Assembly: GCA_902612805.1 (NCBI GenBank)
Contig: CACMEY010000004.1
Span: 62,001 to 126,000 of the forward strand
DNA from: an uncultured Alphaproteobacteria bacterium
GTDB lineage: Bacteria > Pseudomonadota > Alphaproteobacteria > HIMB59 > GCA-002718135
Reading direction: 5' to 3'
DNA: 64,000 nt
Positions 9,478 to 19,831 of the stretch are shown here, in pieces (position 1 is the stretch's first letter; the number at the start of each line of letters is the position of its first letter). The notes under the pieces were generated by a model. It saw only the letters and a list, made by a program, of their open reading frames with translations. It made no database searches and had not been told where the DNA came from. A program made the translations under genes and the position numbers.

Positions 9478-10218
9478 ATGGGATTTTTCTTTGAATTAAC
9501 AACAATACTTAATACCTTTAGCACTGAACTAATGTGGTTCATAATGCTCTTTTTTTGTTTTTTTTCTATTCTTATTTTTTTAAGGATATTCGGATATATA
9601 GGAATTTTTATTTATTCTGCACTAGCTGTAATTGCGGGAAATATTCAAGTTTTAAAAACAGTAGATTTTTTTTATTCACCCGAACCGGTAGCTTTAGGTA
9701 CCATACTTTTTGCGTCTACATTTTTATGTACTGATATTTTATCTGAATATTATGGCAAGGAAAAAGCTAGAATGAATATTTTAATTGGTTTCAGCGCCTT
9801 CTTATTTATGACTTTATTAATGGTAATTACTATTGGTTTTCAACCATCAGATGCAGATTGGGTACAAGAGAGTTTATCAAATGTATTTACTCCAATGACA
9901 AGATTTTTCATAGCTAGTATGATAGCATATTTAATAAGCCAATATTTTGATGTTTGGTTCTTTAACTATTTGAAACAAGCTTTATCAGGCAAGTCTCTCT
10001 GGTTAAGAAATAATTTATCTACTATTACCTCCTCTTTGGTTGATAACACTGTCTTTAGTGTATTTGCATGGATCTTATTAAATCCTGAGCCAGTAAGTGT
10101 GTATAATGTCATAATGATTTATATTTTAGGTACTTATCTTCTTAGAATATTTATAGCCCTACTTGACACTCCTTTTATTTATATAGCTAAGTTTTTTGTC
10201 CCAAAAACTAATGACTAA
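9478..10218 (+). CDS. Queuosine precursor transporter (YhhQ/QPTR family, DUF165)
   Basis: A 246-residue integral membrane protein with about six hydrophobic segments. Conserved family features are TFLCTDILSEYYGKEKAR after the third segment and LVDNTVFSVFAWI near the end. E. coli YhhQ imports preQ0/preQ1. The next gene, tgt, inserts preQ1 into tRNA and begins within the last codons of this gene, so import and use of the precursor are coupled. No queCDEF genes are in view. The cell may depend on imported queuine precursors, though this cannot be shown from one window. Confidence 0.92.
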   Translation: MGFFFELTTILNTFSTELMWFIMLFFCFFSILIFLRIFGYIGIFIYSALAVIAGNIQVLKTVDFFYSPEPVALGTILFASTFLCTDILSEYYGKEKARMNILIGFSAFLFMTLLMVITIGFQPSDADWVQESLSNVFTPMTRFFIASMIAYLISQYFDVWFFNYLKQALSGKSLWLRNNLSTITSSLVDNTVFSVFAWILLNPEPVSVYNVIMIYILGTYLLRIFIALLDTPFIYIAKFFVPKTND

Positions 10219-11410
10219 CTTTTCTTGGAAAGTTAAAAAAACATATAAAAATAATAGAGCAAGAACAGGAAAAATTTCTACACCACATGGCGATATTGAA
10301 ACTCCAGCATTTATTTTTTGCGCAACAAAAGCTGCACTAAAATCTTTTACTGCACTTGAAGCAAAAAAAAATAATACACAAATTATACTATCCAATACAT
10401 ACCATTTAATGCTTCAGCCAGGTAGTGAACTAATAGCTCAACATGGAGGTCTTCATAAATTTACGGGTTGGGATGGGCCTATGTTAACAGATAGTGGTGG
10501 ATTTCAAATTTTTTCTCTTGGTCATGGTTCAGTTGCTGATGAAATAAAAGGACGAAAAACAAATTCAAAAAATAAGAAAACTTTAATAAATTTGAATGAA
10601 GATGGTGCGTTATTCAAGTCTTATATAGATGGCTCTACTCATCTTTTATCTCCTGAAAAATCAATAGAGGTTCAAAGAAATCTTGGAGCAGATTTCATCT
10701 TAGTTTTTGATGAATGTACTCCCTATAATGTAGATAAAATATACACATCTGATTCTATGTTCAGAAGTCATAGATGGTCTTTGAGATCCATCAATGCATT
10801 TAACTCTAAACTTAATTTTAATCCTAAAAATGGCTCAGCTGGTAGACAAGAAATGTATGGTATTATTCAAGGAGGTATTTACAGAGATTTAAGAGAAGAA
10901 AGCATTGAATTTAATACAAAAAAAATCAACACTTTTGGAATTGCTATTGGTGGAAGTTTAGGATCAAATAAAGATCAAATGAAAGATATAGTTCATTTTA
11001 CTTCTTCTAAATTAGATAACACTCGTCCAGTACATTTACTAGGTATTGGTGATCCAAGGGATATATGGGATTTTGTTGCAGATGGAATCGATACATTTGA
11101 CTGTGTAAGCCCAACTAGAATTGCTAGACATGGATCAGCTTTAGTTAAAGGTAAACAGGGGAAAATAAACTTAAAAAATGTTAAATATAAAAATAATTTA
11201 AACCCAATAGATAATGAATGTAATTGCTATACTTGCAAGAACTTTACACTGGCATATTTATACCATCTTTTTTCTGCACAGGAATTACTAGGATTACAGT
11301 TGCTTACTAATCATAATATATATTTTATGAATAATCTTATGAAAGAAGTTAGAAGCTCAATTGATAATAATGACTTTGATAATGCAAAAAAGAAATGGTT
11401 AAATTCTTAA
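10211..11410 (+). CDS. tgt: tRNA-guanine(34) transglycosylase
   Basis: A 399-residue enzyme that exchanges guanine 34 for preQ1 in GUN-anticodon tRNAs. Visible motifs are [24 protein letters not shown] with the active-site Asp, FDECTPY, GIIQGG, AIGGSLG, and [16 protein letters not shown] with the nucleophile Asp. The Zn site is CNCYTC plus a later His (YLYHLF). The ATG at 10211 is preferred over an in-frame TTG five codons upstream. It overlaps the transporter gene by 8 bases. The 3' end overlaps the convergent cobT by 4 bases. Confidence 0.96.
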   Translation: MTNFSWKVKKTYKNNRARTGKISTPHGDIETPAFIFCATKAALKSFTALEAKKNNTQIILSNTYHLMLQPGSELIAQHGGLHKFTGWDGPMLTDSGGFQIFSLGHGSVADEIKGRKTNSKNKKTLINLNEDGALFKSYIDGSTHLLSPEKSIEVQRNLGADFILVFDECTPYNVDKIYTSDSMFRSHRWSLRSINAFNSKLNFNPKNGSAGRQEMYGIIQGGIYRDLREESIEFNTKKINTFGIAIGGSLGSNKDQMKDIVHFTSSKLDNTRPVHLLGIGDPRDIWDFVADGIDTFDCVSPTRIARHGSALVKGKQGKINLKNVKYKNNLNPIDNECNCYTCKNFTLAYLYHLFSAQELLGLQLLTNHNIYFMNNLMKEVRSSIDNNDFDNAKKKWLNS

Positions 11411-13188
11411 TTATCTAAATGAAAAGTAGCAGATAATTGATTTAGTAATACTTCGCCTAACTGATCGACATCCATTATTGTTACAGCCTTACTATAGTAT
11501 CTTGAAACATCATGCCCAATTCCTATGGCAATTAACTCAATTTCATCTTTTTTTTCAATTTCACCAATTATATCTCTTAAATTTTTTTCTAAATAATTAC
11601 CTGGATTTACAGAAAGTGTTGAGTCATCAACTGGTGCACCATCACTTATAACAATAAGAATTTTTCTTTTTTCCTTTCGAAAAGATAATCTATTATAAGC
11701 CCATGACAAAGCTTCTCCATCGACATTTTCCTTCAAAATTCCCTCTTTCAATAATAAGCCCAAATTTTTTTTTGATCTCCTCCATGGTGAGTCTGCAGAT
11801 TTATAGATAATATGTCTTAGGTCATTTAACCTTCCTGGATTAGAAGGCTTTCCATTTTTGATCCATTTTTCTCTAGAGTTACCTCCCTTCCAAGCTTTGG
11901 TTGTAAACCCTAATATTTCAGATTTAATTAAGCATCTTTCCAATGTTTTTGCTAAAATATCTGAACAAAGAGCTGCAACCGTAATTGGCCTGCCTCTCAT
12001 TGAACCAGAATTATCAATTAGAAGACTCACAATAGTATCTTTAAATTCAACCTCTTTTTCTATTTTGTAGCTTAATTTATTATTTGGATTAGCAATAATT
12101 TTAGCCAATCTTGATGTATCAAGAAAACCCTCTTCCATATTAAAATCCCAATGACGATTTTGCTGAGCTAAAAGTTTTCTTTGAAGTCTATTAGCAATTT
12201 TAACAATTAGTGGTTGAAAAGAAAATACTTGTTGATCAAGATTTCTTCTAAGTTTCTCTAATTCTTTGATATCACAAAGTTCTTCAGCATTAATAATTTC
12301 ATCAAAATTATATTCATAAACTTTATAATTCTCTAAATTCTCTAAAATTTTTTTATCTGGTAAATAATCTAGTTCAGTATCCCCACTTTCTTCTCCCATA
12401 TCATCATTTTCTTCTAATGAAACTGACTGCTCAACAGCTGTTTCACTTGTTTGCATTTCAATATTTGACTCAGTTTGTTCATCATTATTTTGTTCATCAT
12501 TATTTTCATTTTCATTATCTTGATCTTCATCGTTTTGATTAATATCTTCGTTCTGAGTATTGTTTACACTGTTATTAAGTAATCCAAGTTCATCTAGTTT
12601 TTCAACTATTGCGGATGTATATTTTTCCTGATCATGTAGATATTTCTTTAAATCTTTAAAAAAGTTTGAATAATCTTTTTTTAATTTTTCTTTTACAATA
12701 TTTTTAAAACTACTATTAATTTCACCTAAATCTATGCCAACAATTTCTTCAAATGCTACGTTTTTAAATGCTTTAATTAATAAATTTTGATCTTTTTTTG
12801 TATTTCCAATTTTAAGATCTCTAATATACTTGTTCTTTAGATTTTTTTGTATTCCCTTAAATTCACTACTACCTATAGCCTCTACTCGTGCTTGTTCCAA
12901 AACATTAATTATTTCATTTGATAACTCATCTTGATTTAAAAAGTTTTGGTGTATGTCTTTTGAATGTAATCTGAACTCTAATGCAAATGAGTCAGCTTCA
13001 GCTCTAAAATATTCTAGATTATTTTTGAAATTTTCAATTTTTGGTTCAGTTAAATTTATCGTGTTACCATTTATTGAAGGATTTTCTTTAACAAAATTTA
13101 TCTCTATATCGTCTTTTTTTCCTATAGATTTTATTGTTGCACTTAATGATTTTTTAAAATCTTCAATAATTTCATTATTCTTTGACAT
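11407..13188 (-). CDS. cobT: CobT-like VWA protein (annotated cobaltochelatase subunit)
   Basis: A 593-residue protein. The N-terminal half is helical, followed by an acidic low-complexity linker rich in Asp, Glu and Asn at roughly residues 215-270. A C-terminal von Willebrand A domain has the metal-adhesion motif DNSGSM near residue 392. In aerobic cobalamin synthesis CobT forms a ring with CobS that helps CobN insert cobalt. No cobN or other cob gene is visible. Here it sits with cobS, a J-domain gene and bolA, as in many alphaproteobacteria. The family call is firm, but cobalt chelation as the actual job is doubtful without CobN. It overlaps cobS by 14 bases. Confidence 0.92.
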   Translation of the reverse strand: MSKNNEIIEDFKKSLSATIKSIGKKDDIEINFVKENPSINGNTINLTEPKIENFKNNLEYFRAEADSFALEFRLHSKDIHQNFLNQDELSNEIINVLEQARVEAIGSSEFKGIQKNLKNKYIRDLKIGNTKKDQNLLIKAFKNVAFEEIVGIDLGEINSSFKNIVKEKLKKDYSNFFKDLKKYLHDQEKYTSAIVEKLDELGLLNNSVNNTQNEDINQNDEDQDNENENNDEQNNDEQTESNIEMQTSETAVEQSVSLEENDDMGEESGDTELDYLPDKKILENLENYKVYEYNFDEIINAEELCDIKELEKLRRNLDQQVFSFQPLIVKIANRLQRKLLAQQNRHWDFNMEEGFLDTSRLAKIIANPNNKLSYKIEKEVEFKDTIVSLLIDNSGSMRGRPITVAALCSDILAKTLERCLIKSEILGFTTKAWKGGNSREKWIKNGKPSNPGRLNDLRHIIYKSADSPWRRSKKNLGLLLKEGILKENVDGEALSWAYNRLSFRKEKRKILIVISDGAPVDDSTLSVNPGNYLEKNLRDIIGEIEKKDEIELIAIGIGHDVSRYYSKAVTIMDVDQLGEVLLNQLSATFHLDN

Positions 13189-14158
13189 TTACTACTTTGG
13201 CATCAGTAATATCAATTCCAAATGATCTTTGAAAATATTCTTGTAAGATAGATCTCTCCATTTCATCACACCTATTTAAAAAAGATAGTTTAAAAGAATA
13301 TTCAATATCATTGAATAGAAGGTAGTTTTCTGCCCAAGTCAATACAGTTCTTGGGCTCATAACAGTTGAAATATCGCCGTTAATAAATCCTGATCTTGAG
13401 AGATCTGCAGTAGCTACCATACATTTAACAATGTCTTTGCCATCCTTATTATTAAGTTTTTTTATTTTACTTAAAATAATTTTTATCTCTTGATCATTAC
13501 TTAGATAATTCAATGTTGATACAATATTCCACCTATCCATTTGACCTTGGTTTATTTGTTGAGTTCCATGATACAAACCAGATGTATCACCAAGACCTAC
13601 TGTGTTAGCTGTAGCAAACAATCTAAAAAATTTGTGGGGTTTAATTACTCTTGATTGATCAAGTAAAGTTAACTTACCTTCTGACTCTAAAATACGCTGA
13701 ATAACAAACATTACATCTGGTCTGCCTGCATCATACTCATCAAAGACTAAAGCTACTGGATTTTTGTAAGACCAAGGTAGTATACCATCTTGAAACTCTG
13801 TTATTTGTTTATTATTTTTAAGAATAATTGCATCTTTGCCGATTAAATCTATTCTGCTGATATGACTATCTAGATTAATTCTTATGCATGGCCAGTTAAG
13901 TCTGGCGGCTACTTGTTCAATATGAGTAGATTTACCTGTGCCATGATATCCCTGAATCAACACTCTTCTATTAGAAGAAAAACCAGCAAGTATTGAAAGT
14001 GTTGTCGCTGGATCAAAAATATATGTTTGATCAATTTCTGGAACATGTTCAGTATTATCTTTAAATTTAAAAATATCAAACTCACAGGAAACCCCAAATA
14101 ATTCTTTAGGATCAATTTTGATGCTAGGAGATATTTCTATATTGTTTTTATCTGTCAT
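13175..14158 (-). CDS. cobS: CobS-like AAA+ ATPase (annotated cobaltochelatase subunit)
   Basis: A 327-residue MoxR-type AAA+ ATPase. The Walker A motif is GYHGTGKST at residues 70-78, Walker B is in [13 protein letters not shown], and a sensor-1 Asn lies in [13 protein letters not shown]. An N-terminal segment with [10 protein letters not shown] precedes the ATPase core, as in CobS. It partners CobT, encoded directly downstream with a 14-base overlap, and the upstream J-domain gene overlaps it by 11 bases. The AAA+/VWA pair suggests a remodelling or insertion machine; the client is unknown here. Confidence 0.94.
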   Translation of the reverse strand: MTDKNNIEISPSIKIDPKELFGVSCEFDIFKFKDNTEHVPEIDQTYIFDPATTLSILAGFSSNRRVLIQGYHGTGKSTHIEQVAARLNWPCIRINLDSHISRIDLIGKDAIILKNNKQITEFQDGILPWSYKNPVALVFDEYDAGRPDVMFVIQRILESEGKLTLLDQSRVIKPHKFFRLFATANTVGLGDTSGLYHGTQQINQGQMDRWNIVSTLNYLSNDQEIKIILSKIKKLNNKDGKDIVKCMVATADLSRSGFINGDISTVMSPRTVLTWAENYLLFNDIEYSFKLSFLNRCDEMERSILQEYFQRSFGIDITDAKVVNVKE

Positions 14159-14738
14159 TTTTAAATTTTTTTAAAAGTATTTTGTATGAGTTATTTATTT
14201 CTTTAAATTTTTCTTCTGCTTTTTTATCATTACCATTTACATCAGGATGAAATATTTTCACTAGTTTTTTATAAGTTTTTTTAATTTTGTCTAATGTTAA
14301 AGGAAGTTCTAGATTGAATGTAGATAAAGCTTCATTTTCATCTTTTGTAAGATTTTCATCAACTAGCTTATTTTTAAAGTAATTGTTATTTCGTTCATTA
14401 GGATTCCAATCATTTATTTCTTCGTTAAAAAAATTATTAATTTGATCCATAACTTTATTATAGTTGCCCTTTAATGGCCATGAAGGTCTATTCCAAATAA
14501 TATCTTCTCTCATTGAATTCTCAATTTCATTTACAGATAAACCTTTATAAAAATCCCAAGATTTATTGTATTCTTTAATATGATCTAAGCAAAAAAAATA
14601 ATACTGATTTAATAAAACCCTTGATTTTGGAGCTTTATATTTTCCTTCATTATTACATTCTTTGTTGTCACATTTTCTAAAAAATGTTTTTTCCCAAGAA
14701 AGAGTATTTTTATTAATATCTATTTTATGTTTACCCAC
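14148..14738 (-). CDS. J-domain protein of the cobS neighbourhood
   Basis: A 196-residue protein with two parts. The N-terminal part has a zinc-finger-like region (CDNKECN ... FFCLDHIKEYNKSWDFYKG). The C-terminal J domain carries the diagnostic HPD motif in KIFHPDVNGNDKKAEEKFKEI. It should stimulate an Hsp70 (DnaK/HscA) ATPase and bring it a specific client. The GTG start is the first that keeps the conserved N-terminal region. It overlaps cobS and lies 23 bases from the divergent bolA. The pairing with CobS/CobT hints that the client is that complex or its substrate, which is inference. Confidence 0.88.
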   Translation of the reverse strand: MGKHKIDINKNTLSWEKTFFRKCDNKECNNEGKYKAPKSRVLLNQYYFFCLDHIKEYNKSWDFYKGLSVNEIENSMREDIIWNRPSWPLKGNYNKVMDQINNFFNEEINDWNPNERNNNYFKNKLVDENLTKDENEALSTFNLELPLTLDKIKKTYKKLVKIFHPDVNGNDKKAEEKFKEINNSYKILLKKFKNDR

Positions 14739-14761
14739 AATTATTATATAGTTTAAAATTT

Positions 14762-15016
14762 ATGAATCGTAAGCAAAGAATTGATAAAATACTGTCAAAA
14801 AAATTTAATAATTTTTTATTAGAAATTATTGACAATTCTAATCTACACAAGGGCCATAATGGTATTTCGGGTAATGACGAAACACATATTAAGATAATTT
14901 TAACTAAAAAAGATAATATTTCATTCAATAGACTAAATATTCATAGAGTTATAAACAGTTTACTTGATGCAGAATTTAAAAATGGTTTACACTCTTTAGA
15001 AATAAAAATTATTTAA
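14762..15016 (+). CDS. bolA: BolA-family protein
   Basis: An 84-residue BolA-fold protein with the expected order of elements: an N-terminal helix, then a central loop with H-KGHNGISGNDETHIKI, and the signature FNRLNIHRVINSLLDAEF followed by LHSLEIKI. BolA proteins pair with monothiol glutaredoxins to handle 2Fe-2S clusters. The loop His and the C-terminal signature His are present. It is divergent from the J-domain gene across only 23 bases and overlaps the convergent CorC gene by 8 bases, so it is a single-gene transcript. Confidence 0.93.
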   Translation: MNRKQRIDKILSKKFNNFLLEIIDNSNLHKGHNGISGNDETHIKIILTKKDNISFNRLNIHRVINSLLDAEFKNGLHSLEIKII

Positions 15017-16256
15017 TTTTTGAAATCTCAACTTTGGATATTTGTTTTTTTGAATGTGATAAAATTTTATAATTAAAAAAATTATCATTATAGGTTTCAC
15101 CATATGAAGGTATTTTTTTCGATATATCTAAAATATAGCCAGCTATAGTTGAAGATTCTATTTCTGGCGGATCTAAATCAAAACTTTTATATAAATCTCT
15201 AATATTTTTTTCTCCATTAATGATAACTTTTCCATAATTATTAAGTTTAAAATCATTTTCAGGAACATCAATTTCGTCAACAATTTCACCAACTATCTCT
15301 TCAATAATATCCTCTAATGTTATTAACCCAAGTAACTCACCAAATTCGTCAACGACAAAAGCTAAATGCTCTTTTCTTTTTTTAAACTCTACCAATTGTT
15401 CTAAAAGATTTGTAGTTTCAGGAATAAACCAAGGATTAGAAATTTTATCAAAAATTATTTCTTTAGACTCATTATGATTTTTTAAATCTATATTTAGAGT
15501 TCTAACATTTAATAAACCAATTATATTTTCAGGGTTATCTCTCCAAAATGGAATTCGAGTATACCTTGAAACATTAATTTTACTTATGATTTCACTAGTT
15601 TCTAAAGAGGAATCGATTGAATAAATATTTTTTCTATGAGTAAAAATTTCTTCTACAGTTATATCATTTAATTGTAATATACTTTGTAACATATCCTTTT
15701 CTTGTTCATAATCTGGATTTGAGGTTTTATAAAGATCAATAACTCCCTTTAATTCCTCTTCTGATTGTAGGTCTTTATTTTTTATATCATTTTCACTTTT
15801 TCTAAATATAAGTCTAACAATTAAATTTATTATAAATACAAAAATAAATAATATTTTGTTTAAATAATAAATTATTGGTGAAATTAATAAAGCTGTTCTA
15901 TTTGGTCTGTTAATAGCGTAAGTTTTTGGTAAAACTTCAGCAAAGATTACAATAACAACTGTCATTATAAGCGTAGCGTAAAAAATACCTTCTACCCCAA
16001 ACAGATCATAAAAAAAAGCCGTTGCTAAAGATGAAGCAAGAATATTAACCAAATTATTTGATAGAAGTAAAGTTGATATAACATTATCTTTTTTATCTAA
16101 TAACTCCAGTACATAACCAGCTCTTTTACTACCTTTCTTTTTTTTATAAAGAATTCTTGCTTTAGAGGTAGCAGTTATTGCTGTTTCAGATCCAGATAAA
16201 AAACCAGAAAGAATTACAAGGATTATAAGTAGAAAAAGAAGTAATATACTTGTCAT
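15009..16256 (-). CDS. CNNM/CorC-type membrane protein with CBS pair
   Basis: A 415-residue protein. The N-terminal DUF21/CNNM domain has four hydrophobic segments and starts with LSGFLSGSETAITA. It is followed by two CBS repeats (about residues 205-330, the second with VDEFGELLGLITLEDIIEEIVGEI) and a C-terminal CorC_HlyC domain. Members act in Mg2+ or Co2+ efflux or homeostasis at the inner membrane. An ATGA overlap joins it to the upstream aroB, so it is the last gene of the aroK-aroB run, an order common in alphaproteobacteria. Confidence 0.93.
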   Translation of the reverse strand: MTSILLLFLLIILVILSGFLSGSETAITATSKARILYKKKKGSKRAGYVLELLDKKDNVISTLLLSNNLVNILASSLATAFFYDLFGVEGIFYATLIMTVVIVIFAEVLPKTYAINRPNRTALLISPIIYYLNKILFIFVFIINLIVRLIFRKSENDIKNKDLQSEEELKGVIDLYKTSNPDYEQEKDMLQSILQLNDITVEEIFTHRKNIYSIDSSLETSEIISKINVSRYTRIPFWRDNPENIIGLLNVRTLNIDLKNHNESKEIIFDKISNPWFIPETTNLLEQLVEFKKRKEHLAFVVDEFGELLGLITLEDIIEEIVGEIVDEIDVPENDFKLNNYGKVIINGEKNIRDLYKSFDLDPPEIESSTIAGYILDISKKIPSYGETYNDNFFNYKILSHSKKQISKVEISKIK

Positions 16257-17338
16257 TTAAGTTTTTGTAAAATTTTGTAAACTTTATTTTTATCTAATTT
16301 ACTATAAAAAATTGAGCTTCCAATGTTTTTAATTAGTGAAAAATTAATATTGTTTTGAAAGTTTTTTTTATCTTTAATCAGTCTATCAATTAATTTTTTA
16401 TCATTTATTATATTATCATAAATTTTAAGTCCATATTTTTTGAAATGTTTTATTATTTTTTCTAATTCGTTAGATGATAGTATTCCAAGATAATTAGATA
16501 TCTTCGCTTCAGTTATCATGCCTATTGAAATTGCTTCTCCATGATTAAATTTTTTATAATCATAGTGACTTTCTACAGCGTGGCCAATTGTATGTCCAAA
16601 ATTTAACATTGCTCTTGAATTATTATTTATTAAAAATTCTTTTTCATCTTTTTTTACATAAAAAAGTTTGATCATAATTGATTTATAAATTGCTTTTTCT
16701 AAAAACGATTTATTTAAATTAAGTAATTTACTAGCATTTTTCTCTAACCAACAAAAAAAAGAATAATCTTTAATCAAAGCATGTTTTATAATTTCTGCAT
16801 ATCCTGATCTTATCTCTTTTTTTGGCAAACTATTTAAAACAGATATATCAATTAATACCTGTTTTGGTTGATTAAAAGTTCCAATTAAATTTTTTCCATA
16901 ATTAGTATTAATTCCATTCTTACCTCCAATAGAGCTATCAACTTGAGATAAAAGCGTTGTAGGTATAAGAAAAAAATCTAAACCTCTTAATACTGTACTT
17001 GCGGCAAATCCCGCCAAATCACCTAAAGTACCTCCTCCAATAGCAATGATTACTGATTTTCTATTTATATTATTTTTAATTAACCTTTGAGTGAGATCTT
17101 TGTATCCATCAAAAGTTTTTACTTTTTCACCACATTTAATTGAGATAATTTTTAAATTTTTTTGTTTACCAATATTTAGATCTATTTTGACTTTTTTATC
17201 TAAAATGCAAAACACCTTTTCGTTATTTTTTGCAATATTATTGACAAACTTAGAAATATAATTTTTTTTAATTATAATAGAAGTTTTTAATTTTTTATTT
17301 TTTATAATTAATTTTTTTTGCATGTAATTTGAGTTCAT
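16253..17338 (-). CDS. aroB: 3-dehydroquinate synthase
   Basis: A 361-residue enzyme that makes 3-dehydroquinate in the shikimate pathway using NAD and a divalent metal. Visible are the NAD-binding GGGTLGDLAGFAAST, the substrate/NAD segment PTTLLSQVDSSIGGKNGIN, and the metal ligand region LNFGHTIGHAVESH with a further His in FNHGEAISIGM. The annotated ATG overlaps the upstream aroK by 44 bases; an ATG five codons later is also possible. The gene is unusually Lys/Asn/Ile rich, like its neighbours. Confidence 0.96.
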   Translation of the reverse strand: MNSNYMQKKLIIKNKKLKTSIIIKKNYISKFVNNIAKNNEKVFCILDKKVKIDLNIGKQKNLKIISIKCGEKVKTFDGYKDLTQRLIKNNINRKSVIIAIGGGTLGDLAGFAASTVLRGLDFFLIPTTLLSQVDSSIGGKNGINTNYGKNLIGTFNQPKQVLIDISVLNSLPKKEIRSGYAEIIKHALIKDYSFFCWLEKNASKLLNLNKSFLEKAIYKSIMIKLFYVKKDEKEFLINNNSRAMLNFGHTIGHAVESHYDYKKFNHGEAISIGMITEAKISNYLGILSSNELEKIIKHFKKYGLKIYDNIINDKKLIDRLIKDKKNFQNNINFSLIKNIGSSIFYSKLDKNKVYKILQKLK

Positions 17339-17849
17339 ATTTTATTATTTCTAACACTTTTATTTTATCACTATTGTTTTTTACAACAAAATCAGCATTT
17401 TCGTAAAACTTTCGTCTCTCATTATAGAGATTTTCCAACGTCACTTTTCTATCAATATTTGAATTTAGCAGAGGCCTTTTTTTTGAAGATTTAAGTCTTT
17501 TAATCAAATTATTTATTTTAACTTCTAAATATATTGAAAAAGAATTTTGTATTAGTATTTTTCTTATTTTACTATTAGTTATACTTCCACCCCCTAAAGA
17601 TATTACACAATTTTCATGATTTAATAAATCTAAACAGACTTTTTCTTCAATTTTTCTAAAATAAGACTCTCCTTTATTTTCAAAGATTTCATTGATTGTT
17701 TGATTAGTCATTATCTCAATTTCCTTATCTGTATCATAAAATTTTAAATTTAGAGATTTACTCAAATCTTTTCCTATAATAGATTTTCCTGAGCCCATAA
17801 GGCCTATAATACAAATATTTTTCTTTTTAATCTTGTTTAGATCAAACAT
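17295..17849 (-). CDS. aroK: Shikimate kinase
   Basis: A 184-residue P-loop kinase that phosphorylates shikimate with ATP. Walker A is GLMGSGKS near residues 16-23, the shikimate-binding Asp is in YDTDKEIE, and the GGGSI motif follows CVISL. The lid Arg lies in KKRPLL, and a family Arg in YNERRKFYENADF. The first gene of the aroK-aroB-CorC run, it is divergent from the small membrane-protein gene across 99 bases. Confidence 0.95.
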   Translation of the reverse strand: MFDLNKIKKKNICIIGLMGSGKSIIGKDLSKSLNLKFYDTDKEIEIMTNQTINEIFENKGESYFRKIEEKVCLDLLNHENCVISLGGGSITNSKIRKILIQNSFSIYLEVKINNLIKRLKSSKKRPLLNSNIDRKVTLENLYNERRKFYENADFVVKNNSDKIKVLEIIKYELKLHAKKINYKK

Positions 17850-17948
17850 ATTTTAATTACTTCTTAATATTGACAAATTTTAGTTGAAATTAAAAAAAAC
17901 TTAAAAAAATGATAAAAACATATATTAGTCGTTTTTTTAATAGCATAT

Positions 17949-18077
17949 ATGAAAAACAGATACATTATATATTTTTTTGTAACACTAACAATAATCGTTT
18001 TTATTGCACTTTATATGATAGAAATACCTGCGCCTTCAACAATTATTAAAGAAAAATATACTCTAAATTTAAAATGA
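17949..18077 (+). CDS. 42-residue single-pass membrane protein (short gene)
   Basis: A short open frame of 42 residues. It has a basic start (MKNRY), one hydrophobic helix (about residues 6-24) and a short tail carrying EIPAPS. Its stop overlaps the ATG of the next gene as ATGA, the coupling used by genuine gene pairs in this genome. The composition and position argue for a real gene. Similar short proteins with a PAP tail are often found next to this kind of solenoid gene in alphaproteobacteria; that is recollection, not a search result. The function is unknown. A TTGACA at 17870-17875 may belong to its promoter. Confidence 0.7.
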   Translation: MKNRYIIYFFVTLTIIVFIALYMIEIPAPSTIIKEKYTLNLK

Positions 18078-19831
18078 AATTTCTTACTATTTTTTTATTT
18101 GTTCTCTTATCAAGCTATACTTTCGCAAATGAGGATGATGGCAATGTGGAGGTCATTAATTTACATGAAAGTAAAAGTCTTGATCAAATGGTTTTGGATA
18201 ACCTAAATGGGGAACAAAAAATTAAAGAAGATGTTGAAGAATTAATGGTAACTGAAGAAACCGAAACTGTTGAAGTTGAGGTAACGCAAATTGAAATTGT
18301 TAAAGATCATTTCGTTCACAAAAATGATACAAAAGATATCAAAATTTACTTTGATAATTTACAAAAAATAAAATCAAAAGCTTTACAAAAACAAATAATC
18401 CAAGTTTTGGAAAATCTTGAATTAAATTTAGAAAATGATCAAGATAAAGAAAAACTTTTTTTAATTGTTGAATATTTAAAATCTATTGGTCAGATAAATA
18501 AGTCTTATGAATTGATTGAAAGATATGATTTAAGCAAAGATACAAATTTAAACTTTTATACTAAAATTAAATTAAATTATCTTTTATCAACTTTTCAATT
18601 AAATGAAGCTTGTAATTTTAAAGATGAATTAAATTCAGACATTAAGTTAGATTATTACTTTTTAGAAAAACTTGACATCTTTTGTTTAATTTTAAATAAC
18701 AACCAATCTGAAGCTAATTTATTGAATTCAATTTTATTAGAATCAGAAAATAATCCAGACAATTATTATCAATATTTATTTTCACTTATAAATCAATTAT
18801 CTGATCAAGTGAGTAATGATAAAGAAACTAAAAATTATGCAATTAATAAAAAATTAATATTTTTATACAGTGCCATGACAAGAATTGCAGAGTTGCCATT
18901 TACTTATGAATTTTACGAACTTGATAAAAAGAATTTATCAATTCCAATAATTTTAAATCAAGCCTCAGCTATTGATTTAAGGATCAAAGCCGCAAATGAA
19001 AGTTTTTTAGAAAATTTAATTTCTGTAGACAGTTTAGCTGCCTTATACATGTCAGCTGATTTTAATTCAGATCAATTTAATAATCCTGAAGAAACAATAG
19101 AATTATTATCTGAAAATAAAGAATTAAGTATGGCTTTTTTATTTCAATTAGTAAATATTCAAATTTTTCCCAATGATAGATTGAGTATTTTAATTAAATT
19201 TTGGAATTTTGCTAAAAAAAATAATTTAGATGAAATTGCTTATAAATTATCTATTAATTTGTTGAGTTCCATTGAGGCTAATTCAGACAATATTATGTAT
19301 GGACCACAAATTGCAACAGCCTATATTTTTAATAATGATTTTAAAAATGCTGTAGATTGGATAGAGTTATACGAAAACGCTAAAGAAGTAGACTCAAAAA
19401 GTATTTATACTAGAATTTTATTAGATTTGTATTCTTCAAATGATTTAAAATCATTCATTAATTCCATAAATTTTACTCTCAACACATATGCGTATAACCA
19501 AGATAATAAAAATTATGAGTTATTACATGTTCTAAAATCTGTGATGAATTTGGATATACATTCTGACTCAAATGTAAATTTAAATAAAATTTTTGATGAT
19601 AGATCAATGCCATCTATATTTTTATTTAATGAAATTAAGAAAAGTATTATTAAAAAAGATGATCAAAAATTTCTTTTTTATTCTTCAATTTCCTTGAATG
19701 ATAAAGTTTGGAATGATTTACATCCTGAGCATCTTAAAGTCTTGTTAAATGGATATCTCCAATATGAAGATGGGGTAATTTTTAGGGATGTAATCTTAGA
19801 GGTATTTAAAAACTATAAATTTATATTATGA
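18074..19831 (+). CDS. Secreted helical-repeat (alpha-solenoid) protein of unknown function
   Basis: A 585-residue protein with a signal peptide (hydrophobic stretch about residues 3-16, likely cleavage after TFA), an acidic Glu/Val-rich linker to about residue 75, then a long run of amphipathic helices resembling TPR/SEL-type repeats without clear consensus. It is probably periplasmic. It is coupled by ATGA overlaps to the 42-residue membrane protein upstream and to accA downstream. No catalytic motif is visible. A scaffold or envelope-assembly role is only a guess. Confidence 0.8.
   Translation: MKFLTIFLFVLLSSYTFANEDDGNVEVINLHESKSLDQMVLDNLNGEQKIKEDVEELMVTEETETVEVEVTQIEIVKDHFVHKNDTKDIKIYFDNLQKIKSKALQKQIIQVLENLELNLENDQDKEKLFLIVEYLKSIGQINKSYELIERYDLSKDTNLNFYTKIKLNYLLSTFQLNEACNFKDELNSDIKLDYYFLEKLDIFCLILNNNQSEANLLNSILLESENNPDNYYQYLFSLINQLSDQVSNDKETKNYAINKKLIFLYSAMTRIAELPFTYEFYELDKKNLSIPIILNQASAIDLRIKAANESFLENLISVDSLAALYMSADFNSDQFNNPEETIELLSENKELSMAFLFQLVNIQIFPNDRLSILIKFWNFAKKNNLDEIAYKLSINLLSSIEANSDNIMYGPQIATAYIFNNDFKNAVDWIELYENAKEVDSKSIYTRILLDLYSSNDLKSFINSINFTLNTYAYNQDNKNYELLHVLKSVMNLDIHSDSNVNLNKIFDDRSMPSIFLFNEIKKSIIKKDDQKFLFYSSISLNDKVWNDLHPEHLKVLLNGYLQYEDGVIFRDVILEVFKNYKFIL

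Noticed and set aside
10196-10210. TTG start for tgt five codons upstream
   Set aside because: The ATG at 10211 gives the usual N-terminal length and an ordinary 8-base overlap.
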